A stretch of DNA of 48,733 bases from Pseudomonadota bacterium. GTDB lineage: Bacteria; Pseudomonadota; Alphaproteobacteria; Acetobacterales; Acetobacteraceae. This document shows positions 1-7,986 of this stretch, one piece after another (positions within the stretch are counted from its first letter, which is position 1; each line of letters begins with the position of its first letter). The notes below the pieces were generated by a model, which did not search any database, had not been told where the DNA came from, and saw only the letters and a list, made by a program, of their open reading frames with translations. The position numbers and the translations under genes are program-made. The DNA is taken from assembly GCA_021780935.1 (NCBI GenBank), contig JAJXXT010000143.1, positions 1 to 48,733 on the forward strand, written 5' to 3'.

Positions 1-247
1 GAGCCTTGGTAGGCCGTTACCCCACCAACAAGCTAATCGGACGCAGGCTCCTCCCAAGGCGACTTGCGCCTTTGACCCTCAGGTGTCATGCGGTATTAGC
101 CATAGTTTCCCATGGTTATCCCCCACCCCAGGACAGATACCTACGCGTTACTCACCCGTCCGCCACTGCCATTGCTGACCGTGCGACTTGCATGTGTTAG
201 GCATGCCGCCAGCGTTCGCTCTGAGCCAGGATCAAACTCTCAGGTTC
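1..247 (-). rRNA. rrs: 16S ribosomal RNA, 5' end (3' part outside window)
   Basis: The reverse complement of 221-240 is AGAGTTTGATCCTGGCTCAG, the universal bacterial 16S start (27F site), followed by GAACGCTGGCGGCATGCCTA as in Alphaproteobacteria. The mature 5' end should lie at about 246-248. The gene runs leftward out of the window, so only about the first 247 nt are present. The short helix-6 region and the stretch around 60-110 (ATGACACCTGAGGGTCAAAG on the RNA strand) match my memory of Acetobacteraceae 16S. No protein should be called here. Confidence 0.97.
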
Positions 248-560
248 ATACCGAGCTCCGGATCGCTCCGGCGCTCCCATGAACAGGACCCAACTCATTC
301 TCTTCCATTCGGACGACCAGAAGTCGTCCGGACGGGAACCGAACATGTTTCACGCATATCTTGAAGGATACGCGCGGCATGCCCGGTTGAGCTGGTCCGT
401 TGTAAGACCAACTCATCGCGCAAACCCAACGCCAACACCCGAAAGTGCCAGCCCGACATCATGTGATGCCGTGGGCGCCGCCAACGTATCCCTTCCACTC
501 AATCCTATTCGGTTCTCAAAGAACAAAGCCGGCGGAGCAGTTGGACCGCCCCGTCGGCGA
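248..560 (-). other. rrn leader (pre-16S 5' region)
   Basis: No convincing gene lies between the 16S 5' end and the rrn promoter. On the RNA strand this is the transcribed leader. It carries the boxA-like site at 512-526 and a perfect 8-bp hairpin at 310-330 (stem CGGACGAC/GTCGTCCG, 5-nt loop). Open frames here have no ribosome binding site and are chance. The leader should pair with the 16S-23S spacer for RNase III processing, which cannot be checked because the rest of the operon is outside the window. Confidence 0.6.
512..526 (-). promoter_or_regulatory. boxA-like antitermination site
   Basis: The RNA-strand sequence TTGTTCTTTGAGAAC, about 265 nt upstream of mature 16S, resembles boxA (TGCTCTTTAACA-type). 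This is the NusB/NusE loading site found in rRNA leaders and commonly written TGTTCTTTGA in Alphaproteobacteria. Its position between promoter and 16S fits. Confidence 0.6.
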
Positions 561-567
561 CGGCGGG

Positions 568-596
568 GTTCTAGGCCGACGCCCTGGGACTGTCAA
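568..596 (-). promoter_or_regulatory. rrn promoter (-35/-10)
   Basis: On the minus strand there is a perfect -35 TTGACA (596-591), a 17-nt spacer and a -10 of TAGAAC (573-568). The predicted start is near 561, giving a leader of about 310 nt. The bases just upstream (about 600-640) include an A/T-rich patch that could act as an UP element. The spacing, strength and position before 16S make this the best-supported promoter in the window. Positions 600-892 hold nothing else I can support. Confidence 0.8.
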
Positions 597-892
597 CGAC
601 TTGCAACGTGGTGGGCGAAAAAACCTGTGAATAGTGAAACACCGCGCTGAGTCCTCGGGTTTTTCGGAGCGCCCACCGCAGCGCAGCAAGCGCCACGGCG
701 AAAACACGCGCGGCTTGCAGGTATGCGATAAACGCATGGGAAGCTCGGAGAGTTGCACAAGGCGCTTGGACTGCGACGCACCGCCAGACGCGGCGCCATG
801 CCATGGCTTTCGCTCATGGCGATCGAACAACCACAAGTGGCGGGGTGAGATATCCCGCCCCACAACAAGATGCAGCCGGGCGCCGGCCAAGA

Positions 893-3800
893 TTACTCCG
901 CTGCCAGCGCGTCCGGGCGCGCGCGGAGCCGGCGCAGCGCGCGATCGACCCATTGCGCGGTCTGCTTTTCGGCCACGGCGTTCTGGCGCAGGCGCTCGGC
1001 GAGGGCGGAAAAATCCACCCAATCGAGCGCCTGGTCCTGGTTGAAGCAGGAAAAAACGACCCGGCGCTCGCCGGTCGCAGGATCGACCTGCGGTTGCAGA
1101 CACTGGGCGCAGACTTCCTTCATCATGCACTGCATCGGCGAGTTGATGGAGCCGATGGCGGTATGGTCCGCGGGCAGATAAGGCGCCAGCACGCCATGGC
1201 GCGCCGCACCGACAGCAGCCATCATGCGGTCCGAGCCGATGGCGATGAGGTGCCTGACCTCGCCGAGCGGGACGGGCTGCTCACCGAGGCTGCCATTGCC
1301 GTAGGCCACCAGCGCCTCGACGATGTTGCCGACGAAGGCGCGGTCCTGCTTGCGCCCAGGAGCGAAGCCGGGCGCCTCGTCGCAGCACCACAGGATACAG
1401 TCGGCGGCGCGCTCGATCTCCTCGATCTTGTAGCGGTCGCGCATGGCCTTGTAGCCGGCCACATAGAAAACACGGGTGCCGGCGGCGCGCAGCGCAGCAC
1501 CGATGCTGAACAGCACAGCGTTACCGAGGCCGCCGCCGATCAGTAACGCGGTGGTGTTTGCAGGGATGTGCGTCGGGGTTCCTGTGGGGCCCATCAGCAC
1601 GACGGGTTCGCCCGGTTTGAGATGGGCGCAGAGATCCGAACTGCCGCCCATTTCGAGGGCGATGACGCTGACCAGACCACGCGCGGCGTCGGCGGAGGCG
1701 CCGGTCATCGCGAGGCCCTCCATGCCCAGAAGTGTTGCACCGATGCCGGGCTCGGCGAGGCGTGGCGCATGCCGTTCCAGGTTCTGCAGGCGGAAAAACT
1801 GGCCGGGCCGGAAGGCGCGGGCGGCGGCGGGGGCGAAAATTTCCACCTCCACGATGGTGGGGGTCAGGCGACGCACGGCATGGACGCGGGGGGAAAACCC
1901 GGCGGAGGCAGCGCGCACGGACTCCGGCGTACTAGCCGCGTCACGCGCGGCCAGCGCCCGGCTGACCACGGGGTAGCCACGCTTGGCGCTGCCCATGGCC
2001 TTCACGACATTGCCAAAAAACGAGGGGTGAAGGTCGCCGAAGAAGCTGATCGTGCGGCCGTCCGCCGCCGCGTGCATCAGCACCTGGGCCACTTCGGGCT
2101 TGGCGCTGCGTTCCGGGGTCACCGGCCGGCCGTCCTCGCCGATCGCCTGGAAATAGCGGCCGTCGAGCGCCACCCGCGCGTCCTCGCGGGCGAGCACGGT
2201 GTTGGGCTGGGTGCCGGCGGCGATGAGAATGGCGCGGGCCGGGAGTGTGTGCCGCGTGCCGTCGGCGGCGCGCACGACAAGGGCGCTGGCGTGGCCATGG
2301 TCATCCGTCTCGACGGCGAGCGGGGTGAGACCCTCGGCAAAGCGCACGCCCTCCTCAAGCGCCTTCGCAACTTCCTCGTGGTTCAGCGTATAGGCGGGCG
2401 AGTCCACGAGGCGGCGGCGATAGACGATCGTGGCCCCGCCCCAGGCGTCGAGCAGCGGAGCGAAGCGCGGCGCCCTGCCCTCGCCCCTGGCGGCGGCGCG
2501 TTCCTGCGCGACGCATGCCGCATGGGCGAGAAAGGTTTCGGCGATGCCGCGTTCCTCCGCGGACCAGGCGGCGCGGGTCGCCTCCTCCCCATTCTCGGCC
2601 ACGAGGATCCTGTGGCGGGCGGCGAATTTCTCGATCTGGCGGACGTAGTAGGCGAGGCTTTCGGTTGCGGTGTCGATGGCGGTGAGGCCGCCGCCGATGA
2701 CCACCACCGGCAGACGTAGTTGCAGATTGGCAATGGATGATCGCTTGGCAGCACCCGTCAATTGCAGCGCCATCAGGAAGTCGCTGGCCTGACGCACCCC
2801 GCGGGCCAGGCCGTTCGGCATGTCGATGACCGTCGGTTTGCCCGCGCCCATGCAGAGTGCCACGTGGTCGAAGCCCATCGCCCACGCATCGTCCATCGAG
2901 ACCGTGGCACCGCCGCCGAACCGCACGCCGCCATGGGCGGAGAACTCGGCGCGCCGTTCGAGCAGCAGGCGGACGAGCTTGAGGTAATTCTTGTTCCAGC
3001 GGACGGTGATGCCGTATTCCGCGACACCGCCGAAGCCGGCCATGACTCGGTCGTCGAGATCCTCGAACAGCGTCGCGGCGTCCTGGATCGGCGCTCGGGG
3101 ATCAAAGCCCAGAGGCTCGATCTTGAGGCCGTCGATCGCGACGACGTGATGGCCGTCATTGAGCAGATGGTGCGCCAGGGTGAACCCCGCGGGGCCGAGG
3201 CCGACAATCAGGACGCTGCGTCCCGACGCCGGACGCGGTAAGGGACGGCGGATATCAAGCGGGTTCCACCGAGTAAGCAGGGCGTAGATCTCGAAGCCCC
3301 AGGGCAGAGCAAGAACCTGACGGAGGATGGCTGACTCCGCCTGCGGAATATCGACCGGTTCCTGCTTCTGGTAGATGCATGCCTTCATGCAGTCGTTGCA
3401 GATGCGGTGGCCGGTGGCGGCCACCATCGGGTTATCCACGACGATGGTGGCGAACGCACCGAGAAGATGACCGCCGGCGCGCAGCGCGTGCATCTCGCTG
3501 ATCTTTTCGTCGAGCGGGCAGCCGTTGAGGGCGACACCGAACGCAGATTTCTGGAAAGAGCGACCGCCGGCACTGGGGTTTTTGCGATCGAGCAGCCCCT
3601 TCGAGCACGAGTCCTTGCCCTGTTCGTGGCACCAGATGCAGTAGTTCATCTGGTCGAGCGCCTGGTTCGTGGTCATTCCGGCATCGGTCAGCGCGAAACC
3701 GTCGCGGGCGCGCCCATGCGATGGCGGCAGTTGCATCATGGTGACGCCATCGCGCACGATCGTTTCGACCGGGACGAGATGCTGCGGGTCGATTTTGTGT

Positions 3801-4357
3801 GGAAGACGAAACATCACCGCATCGGCCCAGCGAGCGTGGCCCGCCGGCGTCAGCGTGGCCCAGGCGGCGTAGCGGAGCGCTTCGTCCAGCGCCTCGGCGT
3901 TGGCCTCCTGCTCCCAGGCGATGATCGCGGCGGCGAAGTTCTCCTCGGTCACCGGCGCGCCGATGCGGACGGCGAGAGCCGCCTCCAGGGCCGGGCCGTC
4001 GAACCCGCTGGGATCGGCGTGTTTCTTGACCGCCTGGCGCTGGACGAAAAGGCGCTTGCAGGCGTGGACCGGTTCGCGGGCCAGCGTTTCGGCGGTGGCC
4101 TCCGCGAGTTCCCGTTCGATGCCGAAGACCTCGCCGAGCAGCGCCTCCAGATGCGGGGCGAGCGCCATGATGAGGTCGGATTCGGGCTTGCCCGCCACGG
4201 TTTGAGGGGCGGCGCGGGCAGCCATCAGGCGGTTGTGCAGTTCGGCATCGTCCTCCGCGAGCCGGTGGACAAAGCGTGCGTCGAGGCGCGCCAGGCCATC
4301 GCCGGAGGCAAGGTCGGCGTGGGTGAAGCCAAGTCCGAACGCGGTGTTCACGGTCAT
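893..4357 (-). CDS. large three-part FAD/NAD(P)/Fe-S oxidoreductase (GltD-like core with FNR-type C-terminal domain)
   Basis: This is a 1154-residue cytoplasmic flavoprotein. Residues about 1-230 match nothing I recognise. Residues about 235-345 are a cysteine-rich GltD-like region (CIWC, CPLDEKI, CNDCMKAC), expected to bind Fe-S clusters. A first Rossmann motif VLIVGLGPAGF (about 385) and a second VVVIGGGLTAID (about 550) give the FAD and NAD(P) sites of the glutamate-synthase small-subunit family. From about 805 there is a ferredoxin-reductase/PyrK-like domain (FRPGQFFRL, then LLIGGGLGNAVL). A terminal cysteine cluster, CMMKEVCAQC (about 1070), looks like a 2Fe-2S site. GltD itself is about 450-500 residues, so this is a fusion acting as an electron-transfer module. 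It lies downstream of the OYE-family gene on the same strand, which may be its partner. Substrate unknown. The ATG at 4357 is the natural start; its ribosome site is weak. Confidence 0.85.
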   Translation of the reverse strand: MTVNTAFGLGFTHADLASGDGLARLDARFVHRLAEDDAELHNRLMAARAAPQTVAGKPESDLIMALAPHLEALLGEVFGIERELAEATAETLAREPVHACKRLFVQRQAVKKHADPSGFDGPALEAALAVRIGAPVTEENFAAAIIAWEQEANAEALDEALRYAAWATLTPAGHARWADAVMFRLPHKIDPQHLVPVETIVRDGVTMMQLPPSHGRARDGFALTDAGMTTNQALDQMNYCIWCHEQGKDSCSKGLLDRKNPSAGGRSFQKSAFGVALNGCPLDEKISEMHALRAGGHLLGAFATIVVDNPMVAATGHRICNDCMKACIYQKQEPVDIPQAESAILRQVLALPWGFEIYALLTRWNPLDIRRPLPRPASGRSVLIVGLGPAGFTLAHHLLNDGHHVVAIDGLKIEPLGFDPRAPIQDAATLFEDLDDRVMAGFGGVAEYGITVRWNKNYLKLVRLLLERRAEFSAHGGVRFGGGATVSMDDAWAMGFDHVALCMGAGKPTVIDMPNGLARGVRQASDFLMALQLTGAAKRSSIANLQLRLPVVVIGGGLTAIDTATESLAYYVRQIEKFAARHRILVAENGEEATRAAWSAEERGIAETFLAHAACVAQERAAARGEGRAPRFAPLLDAWGGATIVYRRRLVDSPAYTLNHEEVAKALEEGVRFAEGLTPLAVETDDHGHASALVVRAADGTRHTLPARAILIAAGTQPNTVLAREDARVALDGRYFQAIGEDGRPVTPERSAKPEVAQVLMHAAADGRTISFFGDLHPSFFGNVVKAMGSAKRGYPVVSRALAARDAASTPESVRAASAGFSPRVHAVRRLTPTIVEVEIFAPAAARAFRPGQFFRLQNLERHAPRLAEPGIGATLLGMEGLAMTGASADAARGLVSVIALEMGGSSDLCAHLKPGEPVVLMGPTGTPTHIPANTTALLIGGGLGNAVLFSIGAALRAAGTRVFYVAGYKAMRDRYKIEEIERAADCILWCCDEAPGFAPGRKQDRAFVGNIVEALVAYGNGSLGEQPVPLGEVRHLIAIGSDRMMAAVGAARHGVLAPYLPADHTAIGSINSPMQCMMKEVCAQCLQPQVDPATGERRVVFSCFNQDQALDWVDFSALAERLRQNAVAEKQTAQWVDRALRRLRARPDALAAE

Positions 4358-4457
4358 GCTGCTGGTCTTTCGTCAGGCTGGCATCAGGGAATGTGGCCGC
4401 GGGGCGCCGTGCGGCAAGAAGCGCGCCGGGCCGGGAATGTCCACCCCCGCGGTCCTC

Positions 4458-4520
4458 AGGCCTGCGTTCCATGGGATGCCTGCGTTCCTTAGGCCCGCGT
4501 TTCTCAGGCCTGCGTTCCTC
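4458..4520. repeat. four copies of a 15-bp tandem repeat
   Basis: The unit AGGCCTGCGTTCCTC occurs at 4458-4472, 4476-4490, 4491-4505 and 4506-4520. A 3-bp insertion separates the first two copies and there are one to three mismatches per copy. It lies in the 178-bp spacer between the OYE-family gene and the large flavoprotein gene, so it would be in the 5' region of the latter. Function unknown; slippage is the simplest origin. Confidence 0.85.
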
Positions 4521-4535
4521 AGAATGGGGGGTGCC

Positions 4536-5996
4536 TCAGCCGGCGTGCGGCGACCACTCCGGCGCCGTCAGGCGGCGCTTGCCGTCCGCGGTGCGTTTCA
4601 CGGCCGGGTCATCGAGGCCGATGCGGTCCCAAAGCTTGCAGGTGACCGTTTTGTGCTTCTGGTCGAGGCCCTCGCAGTAATTCGTGTATTCGCAGAGGCG
4701 GACCTGTGCGCCGAGACCGAGCGCGGTCTTGCGGGTCCAGTCGGGATCGGCAAGCGCCTGGCGGGCCGCGCCGACGATGTCGCAGACGCCATTCGTCAGC
4801 ATGCCCTCCGCGGTCTCGAAATTGTGGATGCCGCCGGTGCAGACGACCGGGGTGGCAAGCCCCGCCTCGCGGATGGCGGCGCGAATGGCGGCGGTCGGGG
4901 CGGCGTTGCGGCCGAACGGGCCGCGGGCGTCGGACAGATGATGCGGCATGCACTCATAGCCGCTGGGCCCGGTATAGGGGTAGGCGGCCTCGCCGATGCC
5001 GGGTTGCTTGGCGTCGTCGAATTTGCCGCCACGGGAGGTGGACAGGAAATCCATGCCCGCGCGCGCGAAGGCGAGGCCGAACTGGACCGCGTCGGCGAGG
5101 GTGGTGCCGGAGGCGATGGTCTCCTCGGCCAGGAAACGGCAGCCAAGTGCCATGTCACGGCCAACCGCGGCACGAGCGGCCTCATAGACCTCGAGCGGCA
5201 GGCGCAGGCGGCCGGCGACGGTGGCGCCATAGCCATCCTCGCGCGTGTTCGTCGCCGAGAGGAACGAGGCCATGGTGTAGGCATGGGCGTAGTGCAGCTC
5301 CACGCCGTCGAACCCGGCCTCGCGGGCACGGCGAGCGGCCGCGGCGAACGTCTCCGGCAGGACGGCTGGCAGGTCGCGGATATGCGGCAGATGCGTGTCC
5401 GTGACGCGCTCGCGGGCGCCGTGGCGCAGCGCCTCCATGTCGCGCGGGCTGAGGATGCGTGCGAGCTCGGGTTCGGCGAGCGTGGCGAGGTGAGCGCGGA
5501 TCTCGGCCTCCGCCGCGTCGGCCATGGCGAGCGCCGCGCGGTGGGCCGGGGTGATGGTCAGGAAGCGATCGAAGAAGCGGCCCGGCTCCGGGCGGCGGCG
5601 GATGGCGAGAAAATCGAGAATCTGGATGAACAGCCTGGTGCGCCCGCCGCTCGCCTGCCGCACGGTTTGCGCGAGCCTCGCGAGGCCGGGGATGAAACGG
5701 TCATGGCCGATCCGCAGCAGCGGGCCCGAGGGAATGTCGCGGATGCCGGTCGCCTCGACAACGATGGCGCCCGGCTCACCGCGGGCGAAGCGGGCGTACC
5801 AGTCGAGCACCGCCTCGGTGACAAGGCCGTCCCCCGTGGCGCGCCATGGCACCATCGCCGGCACCCACGTGCGCTGTGCGAGCCGGACCGGGCCGAGCGC
5901 GATCGGAGAGAACAGGCGCGACGCGGTCGCTTCGGCGCGGGTGGGAACACGGCCGTGGCCGGGGCGGAAATCGATGCGTTCGGGCGGCTTCCACAT
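4536..5996 (-). CDS. NADH:flavin oxidoreductase, Old Yellow Enzyme family
   Basis: A 486-residue FMN-dependent TIM-barrel enzyme of the OYE/2,4-dienoyl-CoA-reductase type, without the C-terminal FAD half of the long members. Visible landmarks are the N-terminal LFSPIALGPVRLAQR segment, the barrel segment GFDGVELHYAHAYTMASFLS, the TREDGYG loop, and PVVCTGGI near the phosphate-binding end. C-terminal cysteines (CEYTNYCEG followed by a third Cys) differ from the usual CxxCxxxC Fe-S motif of dienoyl-CoA reductases. I chose the ATG at 5996 over an in-frame TTG at 6080 because the TTG lies inside a palindromic operator-like site and the family does not need the extra 28 residues. Neither start has a good ribosome site. 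The next gene on the strand is the large flavoprotein, a plausible electron donor. Confidence 0.8.
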   Translation of the reverse strand: MWKPPERIDFRPGHGRVPTRAEATASRLFSPIALGPVRLAQRTWVPAMVPWRATGDGLVTEAVLDWYARFARGEPGAIVVEATGIRDIPSGPLLRIGHDRFIPGLARLAQTVRQASGGRTRLFIQILDFLAIRRRPEPGRFFDRFLTITPAHRAALAMADAAEAEIRAHLATLAEPELARILSPRDMEALRHGARERVTDTHLPHIRDLPAVLPETFAAAARRAREAGFDGVELHYAHAYTMASFLSATNTREDGYGATVAGRLRLPLEVYEAARAAVGRDMALGCRFLAEETIASGTTLADAVQFGLAFARAGMDFLSTSRGGKFDDAKQPGIGEAAYPYTGPSGYECMPHHLSDARGPFGRNAAPTAAIRAAIREAGLATPVVCTGGIHNFETAEGMLTNGVCDIVGAARQALADPDWTRKTALGLGAQVRLCEYTNYCEGLDQKHKTVTCKLWDRIGLDDPAVKRTADGKRRLTAPEWSPHAG

Positions 5997-6063
5997 CTCG
6001 AACTGGCTGGTTGCGGGTTGGTTGGACGGCTCGATCCTAGCGGATCGATCATCCCGCTGGCGA

Positions 6064-6085
6064 GATATTTTAGATGTCAAATATC
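6064..6085. promoter_or_regulatory. 22-bp operator-like inverted repeat upstream of the OYE gene
   Basis: GATATTT (6064-6070) and AAATATC (6079-6085) form a perfect 7-bp inverted repeat around an 8-bp centre, TAGATGTC. It is A/T-rich in a G/C-rich genome and lies 68 bp before the preferred start at 5996. Its TTAGATGTC-type core resembles MarR-family operators. No MarR gene is present in the window. Confidence 0.5.
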
Positions 6086-6129
6086 CAGGCGGTCTGCCAG
6101 GGCACCCACCGGCCGGGTGCCATCGCCGC

Positions 6130-6585
6130 TCAGAAGATGGAGTTGATCAGGTCGTTGCCGATGCCGAAACCGGCACCCATTTCGATGGCACGGCCGAAGC
6201 CGGAGTTCAGGAAACTGCCGAGCATGCCGCCCGCGCCACCCATCGGCGACTGGCCGTAGCCTGGCTGCGGCGGATAGGCCGGCTGCTGCTGGGGATAGGG
6301 CTGGCCGCCCTGCGCCCACGGCGATGCTGCCTGCGGCTGCGCGAGCTGCTGGCCCTGGTTCGCGACGAAGCCGTGCAGGGCCTGGAGCAGCAGGCCGACC
6401 TGGTTCTGCTCCGCCTGGATGGCGAGCGCGATGGATTTCAGATCAAGCAGCCACTCCCGCGCGTCCGTGTTGCCGGACTGAGCGGCACCTTGAAGCTTGC
6501 CGGCCAGGTCCTTCAACTCGCCGATGGTCTCCTGCGTCTGCGATTGCAGCTGCTGGTATTGCTGATCGATGGTCGCGACATCCAT
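6130..6585 (-). CDS. hypothetical Gln/Pro/Gly-rich protein
   Basis: 151 residues, start ATG at 6585. Residues 1-75 are helical and coiled-coil-like (QQYQQLQSQTQETIGELKDL). Residues about 78-115 are low-complexity, rich in Gln, Pro, Tyr and Gly (PYPQQQPAYPPQPGYGQ). The tail is Gly-rich and mildly hydrophobic (GAGFGIGNDLINSIF). There is no signal peptide and no catalytic motif. I do not recognise the family. It is flanked by same-strand genes but separated from them by 84-134 bp, so it is probably its own unit. Confidence 0.65.
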   Translation of the reverse strand: MDVATIDQQYQQLQSQTQETIGELKDLAGKLQGAAQSGNTDAREWLLDLKSIALAIQAEQNQVGLLLQALHGFVANQGQQLAQPQAASPWAQGGQPYPQQQPAYPPQPGYGQSPMGGAGGMLGSFLNSGFGRAIEMGAGFGIGNDLINSIF

Positions 6586-6669
6586 TGCACTCTCCCATGC
6601 CCGGGGTGGGCCGTGTCGGTGGACGATAGCCGGATCGTGTAGCCGCCGGAAGCCGGGTGGCGCCGGCGG

Positions 6670-7245
6670 CTACACGTAGCGCAGCAGCAGGAAGCCGCCG
6701 ATGATGGAGAGCACAAGAACGATGATCACCAGCGCCAGATGGCGCTCGATAAAGCCGCGAATTGGCTCACCCCAGCGGCGCAGCAGGCCGCAGACGAGAA
6801 AGAACCGCCCCCCGCGGGTGACGGCACTCGCGGCGATGAAAAGCGGGTAGTTGAAGCTGGCCGCACCCGCCGCGATCGTGACGATCTTGTAAGGAATCGG
6901 CGTCAGGCCCTTGACCAGGATGATCCACACGCCCCAGCGCTGGAACGTGCGCTGAAAAACATGGAACGCCGCCTCGTAGTGATAGGCGCGCAGGATCGGC
7001 TGGGCGGCGACGGCGAACAGCCAATGGCCGAGGATATAGCCGAACGTGCCGCCGATGAGGGTGCCCGAAAGCGCGATCAGGGCATAGCGCCAGGCGCGTT
7101 TGGGCGCGGCCATGGCCATGGGGATGAGCATCGCATCCGGCGGAATGGGGAAGAAGCTCGCCTCCGAGAAGGCGATGGCGAACAGCCACCATTCAGCGCG
7201 CGGGCTGGCCGCCAGGGCCATGACCTTCTCATACAGACGGCGCAT
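6670..7245 (-). CDS. DedA/VTT-domain membrane protein, YqaA-like
   Basis: A 191-residue inner-membrane protein with about five hydrophobic segments. The conserved re-entrant-loop signature is visible twice: ASFFPIPPDAML near residue 30 and GLTPIPYKIVTIAAG near 120. In this superfamily these segments carry lipid or proton transport; some DedA relatives move polyprenyl phosphate or other phospholipids. The exact substrate here is unknown. The start at 7245 is fixed by GGAGGGATGG just before the ATG; longer reading upstream has no ribosome site and would cross the divergent gene. Confidence 0.85.
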   Translation of the reverse strand: MRRLYEKVMALAASPRAEWWLFAIAFSEASFFPIPPDAMLIPMAMAAPKRAWRYALIALSGTLIGGTFGYILGHWLFAVAAQPILRAYHYEAAFHVFQRTFQRWGVWIILVKGLTPIPYKIVTIAAGAASFNYPLFIAASAVTRGGRFFLVCGLLRRWGEPIRGFIERHLALVIIVLVLSIIGGFLLLRYV

Positions 7246-7344
7246 CCATCCCTCCGTTCGGGTGCGGGCGTTTGACACGGGGTGGCGTGCCGGGCCAGCC
7301 GGCATCACGAAGAATGACAAGTTCATAAGAATCGGGTTGCCGCC

Positions 7345-7986
7345 ATGCCGCGTATCGGGCTGATCCATGCGTTGCGCCATTCTCCCCAGCCGATCGCCGC
7401 GGCCTTCGCCCGGTTGTGGCCGCAGGCTGTGCTGGCCAATCTTCTTGACGATTCCCTTTCCGCTGACCTCGCCGCCGCCGGTAAGCTCGATGCAGCGATG
7501 ACGGAGCGGTTCCTGACCCTCGGGCGCTATGCCAGGCGCTGCGGCGCGGATGCGATCCTGTTCACCTGCTCCGCCTTCGGGCCATGCATCGAGGCGGTGG
7601 CAGCGGACCTGGCGCCAATGCCGGTGCTGAAGCCGAACGCCGCCATGATCGAGGAGGCGTTGCGGCTCGGACGGCGGATCGGGTTGCTCGCGACCTTCGC
7701 CCCCACCCTCGCCTCCATGCCATCGGAGTTCGCGGCGGCGGACGCGGGCCTGACGGTGGTGCCGATGCTGGCGCAGGGGGCGCTGGCCGCTCTCGATGCC
7801 GGGGACGGCGCGACGCATGACCGCCTGGTGGCCGAGGCGGCGCACGGACTTGCCGATTGCGACGCGGTGGCGCTGGCGCAGTTCAGCCTGGCGCGTGCAG
7901 CCGCGCATGTCGCGGCGGTGACCGGCAAGCCGGTCCTGACCACGCCCGACAGTGCCGTTCGCAAGCTGCGGTCATTACTGCGGTAG
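7345..7986 (+). CDS. aspartate/glutamate racemase family protein
   Basis: A 213-residue cytoplasmic protein with the two-domain Asp/Glu/hydantoin racemase fold. The first catalytic cysteine is Cys75 in ILFTCSAFG. The second expected cysteine (usually LGCTE) is replaced by LAQFS near residue 175, so two-base racemization is doubtful and a decarboxylase- or isomerase-like one-cysteine reaction is possible. The substrate cannot be told. It is divergent from the DedA-like gene (99 bp between starts). Its 3' end overlaps the oppositely oriented histidine-kinase gene by 12 bp. Confidence 0.8.
   Translation: MPRIGLIHALRHSPQPIAAAFARLWPQAVLANLLDDSLSADLAAAGKLDAAMTERFLTLGRYARRCGADAILFTCSAFGPCIEAVAADLAPMPVLKPNAAMIEEALRLGRRIGLLATFAPTLASMPSEFAAADAGLTVVPMLAQGALAALDAGDGATHDRLVAEAAHGLADCDAVALAQFSLARAAAHVAAVTGKPVLTTPDSAVRKLRSLLR

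Noticed and set aside
6..200. Open frames within the 16S region
   Set aside because: Plain rRNA gene sequence; any protein call there is spurious.
279..1130. Several overlapping frames between the rrn promoter region and the large flavoprotein gene
   Set aside because: No ribosome sites, all overlap the rrn leader, promoter or the antisense of the flavoprotein gene.
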